DNA of 64,000 nucleotides from Novilysobacter_A longmucuonensis. GTDB lineage: Bacteria > Pseudomonadota > Gammaproteobacteria > Xanthomonadales > Xanthomonadaceae. Below, piece by piece: positions 31,845 to 41,801 of this stretch. Under the pieces are notes generated by a model, which searched no databases, had not been told where the DNA came from, and was given only the letters and a program-made list of their open reading frames with translations. Where the stretch lies: positions 62,001 through 126,000 of the forward strand of contig NZ_JBJMAW010000005.1 in the NCBI RefSeq assembly GCF_046600735.1. Reading direction: 5' to 3'. Made by a program: the position numbers and the translations under genes. Within the stretch, counting starts at the first letter, position 1. Each line of letters begins with the position of its first letter.

Positions 31845-33460
31845 GCCGCAGCCCAGAACACCAGCGCGAGCAGCGCACCGATGGAGACACTGATCCGGTC
31901 CTTGACGGCGAAGATGACCGGGTCCTCGTTCATCTCGCCGCGATGGGCCAGCATCCAGACGCGGCTGATCCAGGTGAGCAGCAACGGGCAGGCGAACCAA
32001 ATCAGCTGCTGGTGCCTGTAGTGCTGCGCGGTGCCGGCATCGTTGATGTAGAGCGCCAGCACCATGACGGCCATGTAGCCGGCGGCCGCACCCAGCGAAG
32101 CGATGATCTGCAGGTCGTCCGGGTAGTAGCCACGCCCGCTGGCCATTTTCCTGCTTCCATGGGCACGTACCTGGAAGAGCTCGGCATAACGCTTCACCAG
32201 GGCGAGGCTCAGGAAAATGAACATCGAGATCGCCAGCAGCCAGAAGCTCAGTGGAATGCCCAGGACGAGGGCGCCGACGATGATGCGCATCGTATAGAGC
32301 CCTGCCAGCGTGATGACGTCGATGACCATGCGGCGCTTGAGCGACATCGAGTAGGCAAGCGTCAGCGCGTAATACGCAGCCAGTCCCACCGCGAAGTCCG
32401 GTGGCAGCCGCCAGACCGCGAGCGCGAAGGCGGAGGCGAGCAGCGCCGGAAAGGCGACGAGCCCCGACTGGATCGACAGCCGCCCCGATGCGAACGGGCG
32501 CGACCGTTTGCTGGCGTGCTTCCTGTCGTCGCGCAGGTCCAGCAGATCGTTGAGGATGTACACGCTGGATGCGCACAGGCAGAAGCACACGAAGCCCACC
32601 AGCGTACTGAGCACCAGCGGAACCTCGGCATAGAGGTGTGCCGCCAGTAGCGGCACGAAGATCAGCAGGTTCTTGAGCCACTGGTGGACCCGCAGCGCCT
32701 TGATCCAGTCCCCCATGGTCGGCCGCTTGGAACTCAGTACCTCCGCGACGTTGCCGATCGCCCGTGCACGCCGCTCGACGGCCGGCGAGGCATTGACGAC
32801 GTAGGTATGCCGCGCCGCGCCCCATACTGGCAGATCGTCGCGCGAGTTCCCGGCGTAATCGAAACCGCCACTGCCGAACATCCGCACCAGCACGTCGCGC
32901 TTGGTGTTGGCTGATAGGTTGCGACCGGCGTCGGTGGCGATCACCTCATCGAAGAGCGCGAGGTGCTTTGCCACGCGGGAGGCCAACCGCAGGTGGCTTG
33001 CCGTAGCCAGAATGACCCGCCTGCCGCGGTCACGTTCGGCCTTGACGAACTCGATGACCGCCGTCTCGTAAGGCAGGACGGAAACGTCCAGCTCCGTCGC
33101 GTGGGCCAGCTGCTGCTTCAGCGCCGCTTTACCACGGGTCAGCCATCGCAGGGTCGCGAGCATCCGATACGGCTGGTCGCGCAGGAACATCAGCCCGGTC
33201 TCCATCAGGAGATCGGACCGGAGCAGCGTGCCGTCGAGGTCGACGACCAGCGGGGGTAGCGCTGCCAGCCTGCCGTCGGGTGGCGGCGTTGCCGGAGTAC
33301 CGTCCAGATCGATGACGCGCGGGGACGGCGTTTCCCGTGCGCCATGGAGCTCAGGAGCGCGAGGGGGAGGCGCTTCCAGCGTGCCGCCGAAATCATTGGC
33401 GTGGGGGGAGGGCGATTCCAGAGCGTCGTCGAAATCGAGGACGAGCGGGGGGGGCGTTGT
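31841..33460 (-). CDS. HAD phosphatase-UbiA prenyltransferase fusion (polyprenyl-phosphoribose synthase-like)
   Basis: 539-aa two-domain protein. The N-terminal HAD phosphatase has motif I VVDLDGTLLRSD (catalytic D75/D77), motif II around LATAS, a Lys for motif III and motif IV GNSRDD (about 205-210). The C-terminal UbiA-type prenyltransferase has 8-9 helices, with YILNDLLDLRDDRKHASKRS near residue 310 (NDxxDxxxD) and a second Asp motif DVITLAGLYTMRI; this pattern is close to mycobacterial Rv3806c. Inferred work: transfer of ribose-5-phosphate from PRPP to a polyprenyl phosphate, then dephosphorylation by the HAD part. The ATG at 33460 has GGAG 7 bp upstream. Residues 7-62 are four 14-aa repeats resembling motif I, and codons 4-6 include an 8-C run. 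Confidence 0.88.
   Translation of the reverse strand, partial: TTPPPLVLDFDDALESPSPHANDFGGTLEAPPPRAPELHGARETPSPRVIDLDGTPATPPPDGRLAALPPLVVDLDGTLLRSDLLMETGLMFLRDQPYRMLATLRWLTRGKAALKQQLAHATELDVSVLPYETAVIEFVKAERDRGRRVILATASHLRLASRVAKHLALFDEVIATDAGRNLSANTKRDVLVRMFGSGGFDYAGNSRDDLPVWGAARHTYVVNASPAVERRARAIGNVAEVLSSKRPTMGDWIKALRVHQWLKNLLIFVPLLAAHLYAEVPLVLSTLVGFVCFCLCASSVYILNDLLDLRDDRKHASKRSRPFASGRLSIQSGLVAFPALLASAFALAVWRLPPDFAVGLAAYYALTLAYSMSLKRRMVIDVITLAGLYTMRIIVGALVLGIPLSFWLLAISMFIFLSLALVKRYAELFQVRAHGSRKMASGRGYYPDDLQIIASLGAAAGYMAVMVLALYINDAGTAQHYRHQQLIWFACPLLLTWISRVWMLAHRGEMNEDPVIFAVKDRISVSIGALLALVFWAAA
33285..33458 (-). repeat. 42-bp tandem repeats (x4) in the 5' end of the HAD-UbiA gene
   Basis: The marker GGCGNNNNC (plus strand) recurs at 33282-33290, 33324-33332, 33366-33374, 33408-33416 and 33450-33458, an exact 42-bp spacing. 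In the protein this is a 14-aa period with D10, D24, E38 and D52 in register. Each unit resembles xxDxDGTxxxPPP, which is the HAD motif I of the same protein (D75LDGT) joined to a Pro-rich linker. Units are degenerate at both DNA and protein level. Confidence 0.85.
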
Positions 33461-33892
33461 CATGTCGCATCTCCATGCGTGTAGGGACGCGCCACTCATG
33501 CAGCCGGATGGCGTGCTGACCACTGCCGGGACCAATCTGCCAACTCGTCTCCAGATCGATCTCTTTGGGGGGGGGAACGCGTGGAGGTTCGCGGACCGGA
33601 CATTGCCCGCCTGGCATGGAACTTGAGTGGGCCCGCGCCGACCCCGGACCGGGGAGAGAACACGGTGGAAGCCGCGGCAGCGGCGGTTCCCGCGGCATCC
33701 GTGGTCCAGTTGTTCGGGTGGCCTCGACGGGCCGATCGGCGCGTCTCAGGCGAGCAGCGTGCGGGAGCCGTCGCGGGTTACGGGCTGCGCTGGTGCGGTT
33801 GCGGGCATCGCCGGTCGACCCGCCGATCCATCATCTCGACCATGGGCGCAACTGCGCCGGGATTACGGCAGCATCGGTGCCGCGGCCTGGCG
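33461..33892. other. 432-bp region upstream of the arabinofuranose-type cluster
   Basis: No credible gene. It lies between the LOG stop and the first gene of the cluster (both minus strand) and so is the likely cluster promoter region, but I could not pick a clear -35/-10. A 9-G run sits at 33567-33575 (C9 on the coding strand). No family A-G repeat is seen. Confidence 0.5.
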
Positions 33893-34486
33893 TCAGCGCA
33901 AATCCTTGCGCCGCTTTTCGTCCAGCCACTTGTCCGCTCGCACCGGCGCGTAGTTGCGCATCCAGGCCAGCAGCGCGTCGATGTCCTCGCCGTGCCACAG
34001 GTCGCGGCGCTGCTCGGCGTGCAGGAAACGCTCGGCGACCATGCGGTCCATCATGGATATCAGCGGCGCATAAAAGCCTTCGACGTCGAGGAACGCGCAG
34101 GGCTTGTCGGCGATGCCGATCTGGCGCCAGGTCAGCATCTCGAACATTTCGTCCAGCGTGCCGAAACCGCCGGGCAGGGCGATGAAGCCATCGGCAAGAT
34201 CGAACATGCGCGCCTTGCGCTGGTGCATGTTGGACACGACCTCCAGCCGCGTCACCCCGCGGTGCGCCACTTCCCATCCGACCAATTGTTCGGGAATAAC
34301 GCCGACCACCTCGCCGCCGGCCTGCAGCACGGAATCGGCGATGATGCCCATCAGGCCGACGTTGCCGCCGCCGTAGACCAAGGCGAGGCGCTGCTCGGCC
34401 AGGCGCCTGCCCAGGGCGACGGCGCGTTCGGCGTAGACCGGGCGGGAGCCGGGGTTGGAGCCGCAGTAGACGCAGATCGATTTCAT
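33893..34486 (-). CDS. LOG-family nucleotide 5'-monophosphate phosphoribohydrolase
   Basis: 197-aa protein of the Lonely Guy (LOG)/YgdH-like family, which cleaves purine-ribose-5'-monophosphates to base and ribose-5-phosphate; plant and some bacterial members activate cytokinins. The signature PGGFGTLDEMFEMLTWRQIG is present (about residues 107-126), with GSNPGSRPVYAERA at the N-terminus and VYGGGNVGLMG. ATG 34486 begins MKSICVYCGSN, as in the family. Substrate in this organism cannot be told from sequence. Confidence 0.92.
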   Translation of the reverse strand: MKSICVYCGSNPGSRPVYAERAVALGRRLAEQRLALVYGGGNVGLMGIIADSVLQAGGEVVGVIPEQLVGWEVAHRGVTRLEVVSNMHQRKARMFDLADGFIALPGGFGTLDEMFEMLTWRQIGIADKPCAFLDVEGFYAPLISMMDRMVAERFLHAEQRRDLWHGEDIDALLAWMRNYAPVRADKWLDEKRRKDLR

Positions 34487-34497
34487 GACCGGTCTTC

Positions 34498-34575
34498 GTA
34501 GGAGCGGCTTCAGCCGCGATGGGTTGTGCGTCGACGCGGTTCCATCGAAAGCATCGCGGCTGAAGCCGCTCCTAC
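34498..34575. repeat. REP-like inverted repeat (family A), copy 4
   Basis: GTAGGAGCGGCTTCAGCCGC against GCGGCTGAAGCCGCTCCTAC with a ~38-bp centre, between lpd and the LOG gene. Confidence 0.88.
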
Positions 34576-34617
34576 GACCGGAGAGAATCCAGTCGGACGG
34601 CGGCGTACCGCCGTGCC

Positions 34618-36042
34618 TCAATTGGCCTTGTGGATCGCGCGCTTGTCGACCGACATCGCCGCTTCGTGCACGGCCTCGCTCAAGGTGGGATGCGCGAAGC
34701 AGATGCGCGCGAGGTCATCGGCGGCGCCGTTGAACTCCATCGCGATCACGCCGCTGTGGACCAGTTCGGACACATTGGCGCCGACCAGGTGCATGCCGAC
34801 GATGCGGTCGGTCTCGGCGTGCGCGATCACCTTGACCAGGCCGGCCGGCTCGTTCATCGCGACGGCGCGACCGATCGCGGCGAACGGGAAGCTGCCGGTC
34901 CTGACCGGGATGCCCTCGTCCTTGCATTGCTTTTCGGTCTTGCCGACCCAGGCGATCTCCGGCTCGGTGTAGATGACCCACGGCACCGTATCGAGGTTGA
35001 CGTGGCCGGGCAGGCCCGCGATCAGTTCGGCCACGGCGATGCCTTCCTCGGTGGCCTTGTGGGCGAGCATCGGGCCGCGCACGCAGTCTCCGATCGCCCA
35101 GACGCCGTCAACGCCGGTGTGGTTGTGCTCGTCGACCTCGACCATGCCGCGTTCGTCGAGCTTCACCTCGGTGCCCTCGGCCAGCAGCCCCTTGGTCGCG
35201 GCGCGGCGGCCGACTGCCACCAGCAGCTTGTCGACGACCAGCTTGTGGTCGGCCTTGCCGTCGTTGTAGGTCAGATGGACCCCGTCCTTCTTGACTTCGG
35301 CCTTGCCGACCTTGGCGCCGAGCTTGATGTCCAGGCCCTGCTTCTTGAACTCCTTGGCAGCAGCCTTGGCGATGTCGGCATCGGCGGCGGCGAGGAACTC
35401 TGGCAGCGCCTCCAGAATGGTGACTTCGCTACCCAGCCGGTTCCAGACGCTGCCGAGCTCCAGACCGATCACGCCGGCGCCGATCACGCCCAGGCGCTTG
35501 GGCACCTTGTCGAAATCCAGCCCGCCGACGTTGTCGACGATGCGCTCACCGTCAAACTTGGCAAACGGCAACTCAATCGAATCGGACCCCGCGGCGAGGA
35601 TCACGTTGGCGGCCTTGAGCTCGACCTCCGAGCCGTCGTGTTGCTTGACCTTGACGAGGTTGCCTTTGTGCAGGGTGCCGAAGCCGTAGAAAGGAGTCAC
35701 CTTGTTGGCCTTGAACAGCATCGCGATGCCGCCGGTGAACTGCTTCACGATCTTGTCCTTGCGGCCGATCATGGTGCCCACGTCCATCTTCGGCTTCTCG
35801 GCCGAGATACCGTGGTCGGCGAACATATGGGTGAGATTGTGGAACTGGCGAGAGCTGTCGAGCAGCGCCTTCGACGGGATGCAGCCCACGCGCAGGCAGG
35901 TGCCGCCAAGGGCCGGCTTGTCGTCCTTGCCGAGCGCCGCGTCGATGCACGCGGTCTTCAGGCCGAGCTGCGCGGCGCGGATGGCGGCAACGTAGCCACC
36001 CGGGCCAGCGCCGATCACGATTACGTCGAATTGTTCGCTCAT
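34618..36042 (-). CDS. lpd: Dihydrolipoamide dehydrogenase (E3)
   Basis: FAD-dependent E3 that reoxidises lipoamide in 2-oxoacid dehydrogenase complexes. 474 aa without an N-terminal lipoyl domain. FAD-binding motif IVIGAGPGGYVAAIRAAQLG, redox disulfide CLRVGC (GGTCLRVGCIPSKALL), second Rossmann VIGAGVIGLELGSVW, DGVWAIGDC for FAD, and the catalytic His-Glu region FAHPTLSEAVHEAAM. Third gene after sucA and sucB on the same strand, so this copy most likely serves the 2-oxoglutarate dehydrogenase complex. Confidence 0.96.
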   Translation of the reverse strand: MSEQFDVIVIGAGPGGYVAAIRAAQLGLKTACIDAALGKDDKPALGGTCLRVGCIPSKALLDSSRQFHNLTHMFADHGISAEKPKMDVGTMIGRKDKIVKQFTGGIAMLFKANKVTPFYGFGTLHKGNLVKVKQHDGSEVELKAANVILAAGSDSIELPFAKFDGERIVDNVGGLDFDKVPKRLGVIGAGVIGLELGSVWNRLGSEVTILEALPEFLAAADADIAKAAAKEFKKQGLDIKLGAKVGKAEVKKDGVHLTYNDGKADHKLVVDKLLVAVGRRAATKGLLAEGTEVKLDERGMVEVDEHNHTGVDGVWAIGDCVRGPMLAHKATEEGIAVAELIAGLPGHVNLDTVPWVIYTEPEIAWVGKTEKQCKDEGIPVRTGSFPFAAIGRAVAMNEPAGLVKVIAHAETDRIVGMHLVGANVSELVHSGVIAMEFNGAADDLARICFAHPTLSEAVHEAAMSVDKRAIHKAN

Positions 36043-36062
36043 TGTCAGGTCCTTGTTCCAGT

Positions 36063-36174
36063 TCCCTCCCCTTCAAGGGGAGGGTTAGGGTGGGGATGGG
36101 TTTCGAACGGAGACGTTGCCGCGACGCAAGGTCAAACCCATCCCCATCCCAGCCTTCCCCTTGAAGGGGAAGGG
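36063..36174. repeat. Inverted repeat (family C-like), copy 3, between sucB and lpd
   Basis: CCCTCCCCTTCAAGGGGAGG (with GGTTAGGGTGGGGATGGGTTT) faces AAACCCATCCCCATCCC and CCTTCCCCTTGAAGGGGAAGG. Each end has its own small hairpin (CCCCTTCAAGGGG). Located in the middle of the sucAB-lpd operon. Confidence 0.8.
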
Positions 36175-36212
36175 GCTAAAAACGGGCCTCCGGATGACAG
36201 GAGGCACACGAA

Positions 36213-37469
36213 TCACATGCCCAGCAGCATGCGATGCGGATTCTCGAGCTGGTTCTTGATATCGACCAGGAACAGCACCGCATCCTTGCCGTCGATGATG
36301 CGGTGGTCGTAGCTCAGCGCGATGTACATCATCGGTGCGGCGATCACCTGGCCATTGTCGACGATCGCGCGTTCCTTGATCGTGTGCATGCCGAGGATCG
36401 CCGATTGCGGCGGGTTGACGATCGGGGTCGACATCAGCGAACCGAAGGTGCCGCCGTTGGTAATGGTGAAGGTGCCGCCCTGCAGGTCTTCGAGCTTGAG
36501 GCCGCCCTCGCGCGCGGAACGGGCGTAACCGTCGATCCCCTTTTCGACATCGGCAAAGCCCATCCGCTCGACATTGCGCAGCACCGGCGTGACCAGCCCC
36601 TTCTCGGTCGACACCGCGATCGAGATATCGGTATAGCCGTGGTAGATCACGTCGTTGCCGTCGATGGATGCATTGACCACCGGGTATTTCTGCAGCGCGT
36701 TGGCGGCGGCCTTGCAGAAGAAGCTCATGAAGCCGAGCTTGACCCCGTGTTCCTTCTGGAACGACTCGCCCAGCTGCTTGCGCATCGCCATGACCTTGCC
36801 GAGGTTGACCTCGTTGAAGGAGGTCAGCATGGCGGTCGAGTTCTTGGACTGCATCAGGCGCTCAGCGATCCGGGCACGCATGCGGGTCATCGGCACGCGC
36901 TCTTCCGGGCGTGCGCCCGAGGCATTGCCGACGCCGCCGGCCTTGGCGTAGTTGACGATGTCCTCCTTGGTCACCGCGCCCTTGCGACCGGTGCCCTCGA
37001 CCTGCGACGGGTCGATGCCCTCCTTGCTGGCGGTGAAGCGCGCGCCCGGCGGCAGCTCGTCGCTGCCGGAGGATTTCGATGCCGGCTTGGCCGCCTTGGC
37101 CGGCTCGGCCTTGCCCGCGCCGGACTTGGGCTGCACCGGCTTGGCCTCGGCGGTGGTGGCCGCGTCGTTCTTGGCATCGGCATCGGCATCGGTCTGGCCG
37201 TTGTCCTTGTCGGGCTTCTTGTCGGCCGCGGCGCCGGCTTCGACGGTGGCCAGCACTTGTTCGCTGGTCACGGTAGCGCCGGACTCGAACTTGATCTCCC
37301 CAAGCACGCCGTCGACCGGCGAGGGCACTTCCAGCACGACCTTGTCGGTCTCCAGGTCCACCAGGTTCTCGTCGCGCGCGACCGCATCGCCGGGCTTCTT
37401 GTGCCAGGTCGCGATGGTGGCGTCGGAAACCGATTCGGGCAGGACCGGGACTTTGATTTCGGTGCTCAT
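36213..37469 (-). CDS. sucB: 2-oxoglutarate dehydrogenase E2 (dihydrolipoyl succinyltransferase)
   Basis: Core subunit of the 2-oxoglutarate dehydrogenase complex. An N-terminal lipoyl domain carries the lipoylated Lys K43 in DLETDKVVLEV. A long Ala/Lys/Asp-rich linker follows (about 90-145), then the E1/E3-binding domain (PPGARFTASKEGIDPSQVEGTGRKG) and the catalytic acyltransferase domain, ending with IALSYDHRIIDGKDAVLFL, where the catalytic His and Asp lie. 418 aa. ATG 37469 (MSTEIKVPVLPESV) fits the family; the open frame to 37673 does not. Confidence 0.96.
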   Translation of the reverse strand: MSTEIKVPVLPESVSDATIATWHKKPGDAVARDENLVDLETDKVVLEVPSPVDGVLGEIKFESGATVTSEQVLATVEAGAAADKKPDKDNGQTDADADAKNDAATTAEAKPVQPKSGAGKAEPAKAAKPASKSSGSDELPPGARFTASKEGIDPSQVEGTGRKGAVTKEDIVNYAKAGGVGNASGARPEERVPMTRMRARIAERLMQSKNSTAMLTSFNEVNLGKVMAMRKQLGESFQKEHGVKLGFMSFFCKAAANALQKYPVVNASIDGNDVIYHGYTDISIAVSTEKGLVTPVLRNVERMGFADVEKGIDGYARSAREGGLKLEDLQGGTFTITNGGTFGSLMSTPIVNPPQSAILGMHTIKERAIVDNGQVIAAPMMYIALSYDHRIIDGKDAVLFLVDIKNQLENPHRMLLGM

Positions 37470-37491
37470 GGGGTGTCGTCCTAGATTGAAG

Positions 37492-37594
37492 GATGTCGTT
37501 CCGAACCCATCGAAAAACTCGGGACCGGCTGCATGAGGAATCTGGTGTCGCGTGACTGGCCGAACAGCAGGTTCCTCACTGTGTCCGGAATGAC
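37492..37594. repeat. Inverted repeat (family D-related) between sucA and sucB
   Basis: TGTCGTTCCGAACCC (from about 37492) faces GTGTCCGGAATGACA (about 37580-37594), with an internal pair GAGGAATCTGG / CAGGTTCCTC. It fills most of the 130-bp sucA-sucB gap. Its ends (TGTCRTTCCGRAC) resemble the GTCATTCCCGCG ends of the element after smc. Confidence 0.6.
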
Positions 37595-37599
37595 AGGCG

Positions 37600-40431
<2,832 letters not shown>

Positions 40432-40512
40432 GATGGCATCGGGAAACTCGGAGGGGGAGGTCGGAGCGCCATCCCGACGCGCGCAGCGCATGAATGGGCC
40501 CAAGAACCGTCG

Positions 40513-40518
40513 ATTATA
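40513..40518 (-). promoter_or_regulatory. Candidate -10 element for sucA
   Basis: A perfect TATAAT on the minus strand, 82 bp upstream of the chosen GTG start. No good -35 hexamer is spaced at 16-18 bp, so this is a pattern-only call. Confidence 0.4.
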
Positions 40519-40583
40519 GCGGCAGGGCGACCGTCGGCGGCCAGTGCCGGTGCGGGAACAGCGCGGTTTGTTCGGGATCTTCT

Positions 40584-40870
40584 GTAGGAAGCGCCCCATG
40601 GGCGCGACGGCCTGCCACACGATCGCGGCCATGGGCCGCTCCTACAAAGGCCTGGCGGGCAGCGTAGGGCGGAGCTTGCTCCGCTGCACCGCACGGAGCC
40701 GAACAGCTCGGCTCCACGGACCGCGACGCAACCCCTGTAGGAGCGGCCCATGGCCGCGATGCCTTTCGACCCGCGACCGGCGAACCGCAATCGCGCCGCT
40801 GGGGTCCTGCTGCATGACCAGGCTGTTCCGCAGCCTGAGCGAAGAGCTCGCGGCCGTGGGCCGCTCCTAC
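40584..40870. repeat. Cluster of three REP-like inverted repeats between sucA and the GNAT gene
   Basis: This ~460-bp gap holds stacked elements and no gene. 40584-40645 and 40737-40870 are variants of family A with CCCATGGGCGCG or GCCCATGGCCGCG in place of CTTCAGCCGCG. 40664-40718 is a family B variant (GGAGCTTGCTCCG / GAGCCGAACAGCTCGGCTC). All keep the outer GTAGGAG...CTCCTAC or GTAGGG...CTCCAC frame. Confidence 0.75.
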
Positions 40871-40895
40871 AGAGGGCCTGTTGCGGCGGCGCGGG

Positions 40896-41801
40896 TCAGA
40901 TCCCCAGCGCGCGGTACTCGGTGCACCAGCGGGCGCGCTGCCAGACCGGATCGAAGGTGGCGCGCAGTTGCCGCGCGCGCGCCGGGCCGTCCAGCCGGGT
41001 TTCCCCGTCGAAGCGGTGCCCGAGCGGGCGGAAGTAGTAGCCGCCCAGATCGTTGGCCACGTAGGCCGACGGATAGCCGCGGTCGGTCGGTTCCTCGATG
41101 GCGCGGAAGCCGAACGTGCTGGGCAGGCGCTGTGCGAGGCCGATCAACGGCGCCAGTGCACGCTGCGGGCTGGCCGGGTCCTGCAGCAGGATCCGCACCT
41201 CGCCATCGCCGGTGCCGAGCCGGCGCAGCGCCGCGATGACCTCCGGGTCGTCGAGCAGGCTTGGGTCGAGCTCACGGCTGTAGATGTACAGCGTGCGACG
41301 GACGCCGGCGATCACCCCCAGCACGGCGGCGATTGCCGCATCGCAGGTTTCCACCGGGTTCACCGCATCCAGCACGATCCCCATCGACTGGTGATCGATG
41401 CCGGCCTCCTCGAAACGCTCGCCGTACGGCAGAAAACCGTGCCGCGCATAAAAGCCGATCGCCGAGGCCTGGGCATGCAGCGACAACTCGCGCCAGCCCA
41501 GTTCGCGTGCCTGGTCGAGCAGCCCCAGCAGCAGCGCATCGCCCACGCCGCGCCCGCGCCAGTCGGGCAGCACCGCCATCCGGCCGATGGTGCGCTGCGG
41601 GGTCAGCCGGCCGGTGCCGATCGGACGTCCGCTGTCGTCGCGGGCCAGCACGTGCCGGCAGTTTGGGTCGAACTCGTCCCATTCCAGTTCGATCGGGACC
41701 TTCTGCTCCTGCACGAACACGGTCTCGCGCACGACGCGCAGATCGGGCAGGGCCGCCTCGTACTCGACCGCCTCGACGCTGAAACCCGGCGTGGTGTTCA
41801 T
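40896..41801 (-). CDS. GNAT acetyltransferase with C-terminal DUF7931/PLD-like domain
   Basis: 301-aa protein. Residues 1-~150 are a GNAT N-acetyltransferase: EQKVPIELEWDEFDP, the acetyl-CoA loop VLPDWRGRGVGDALL, and SLHAQASAIGFYARHGF. The C-terminal ~145 residues (from about GVRRTLYIYSRELDPSLLDDPEVIAALRRL) resemble the phospholipase D-like domain that follows GNAT in some gammaproteobacterial proteins; the catalytic HKD motif is not evident, so it may be inactive. ATG 41801 overlaps the stop of the JmjC-type gene by 4 bp, implying coupling. Substrate unknown. Confidence 0.85.
   Translation of the reverse strand: MNTTPGFSVEAVEYEAALPDLRVVRETVFVQEQKVPIELEWDEFDPNCRHVLARDDSGRPIGTGRLTPQRTIGRMAVLPDWRGRGVGDALLLGLLDQARELGWRELSLHAQASAIGFYARHGFLPYGERFEEAGIDHQSMGIVLDAVNPVETCDAAIAAVLGVIAGVRRTLYIYSRELDPSLLDDPEVIAALRRLGTGDGEVRILLQDPASPQRALAPLIGLAQRLPSTFGFRAIEEPTDRGYPSAYVANDLGGYYFRPLGHRFDGETRLDGPARARQLRATFDPVWQRARWCTEYRALGI

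Noticed and set aside
33285..33458. 42-bp tandem repeats as a CRISPR array or integron attC sites
   Set aside because: Units are in frame with the HAD-UbiA gene, lack unique spacers and lack palindromic ends.
27386..33460. Horizontal transfer of the polyprenyl-arabinose cluster
   Set aside because: By eye the region looks somewhat less GC-rich and gives fewer long antisense shadows than its neighbours, but no integrase, tRNA or flanking direct repeat was seen, and I cannot compute composition, so I do not claim it.
33461..33892. Open frames on both strands upstream of the HAD-UbiA gene
   Set aside because: They are Pro/Arg/Gly-rich, with no family similarity or ribosome-binding site, and overlap the repeats.
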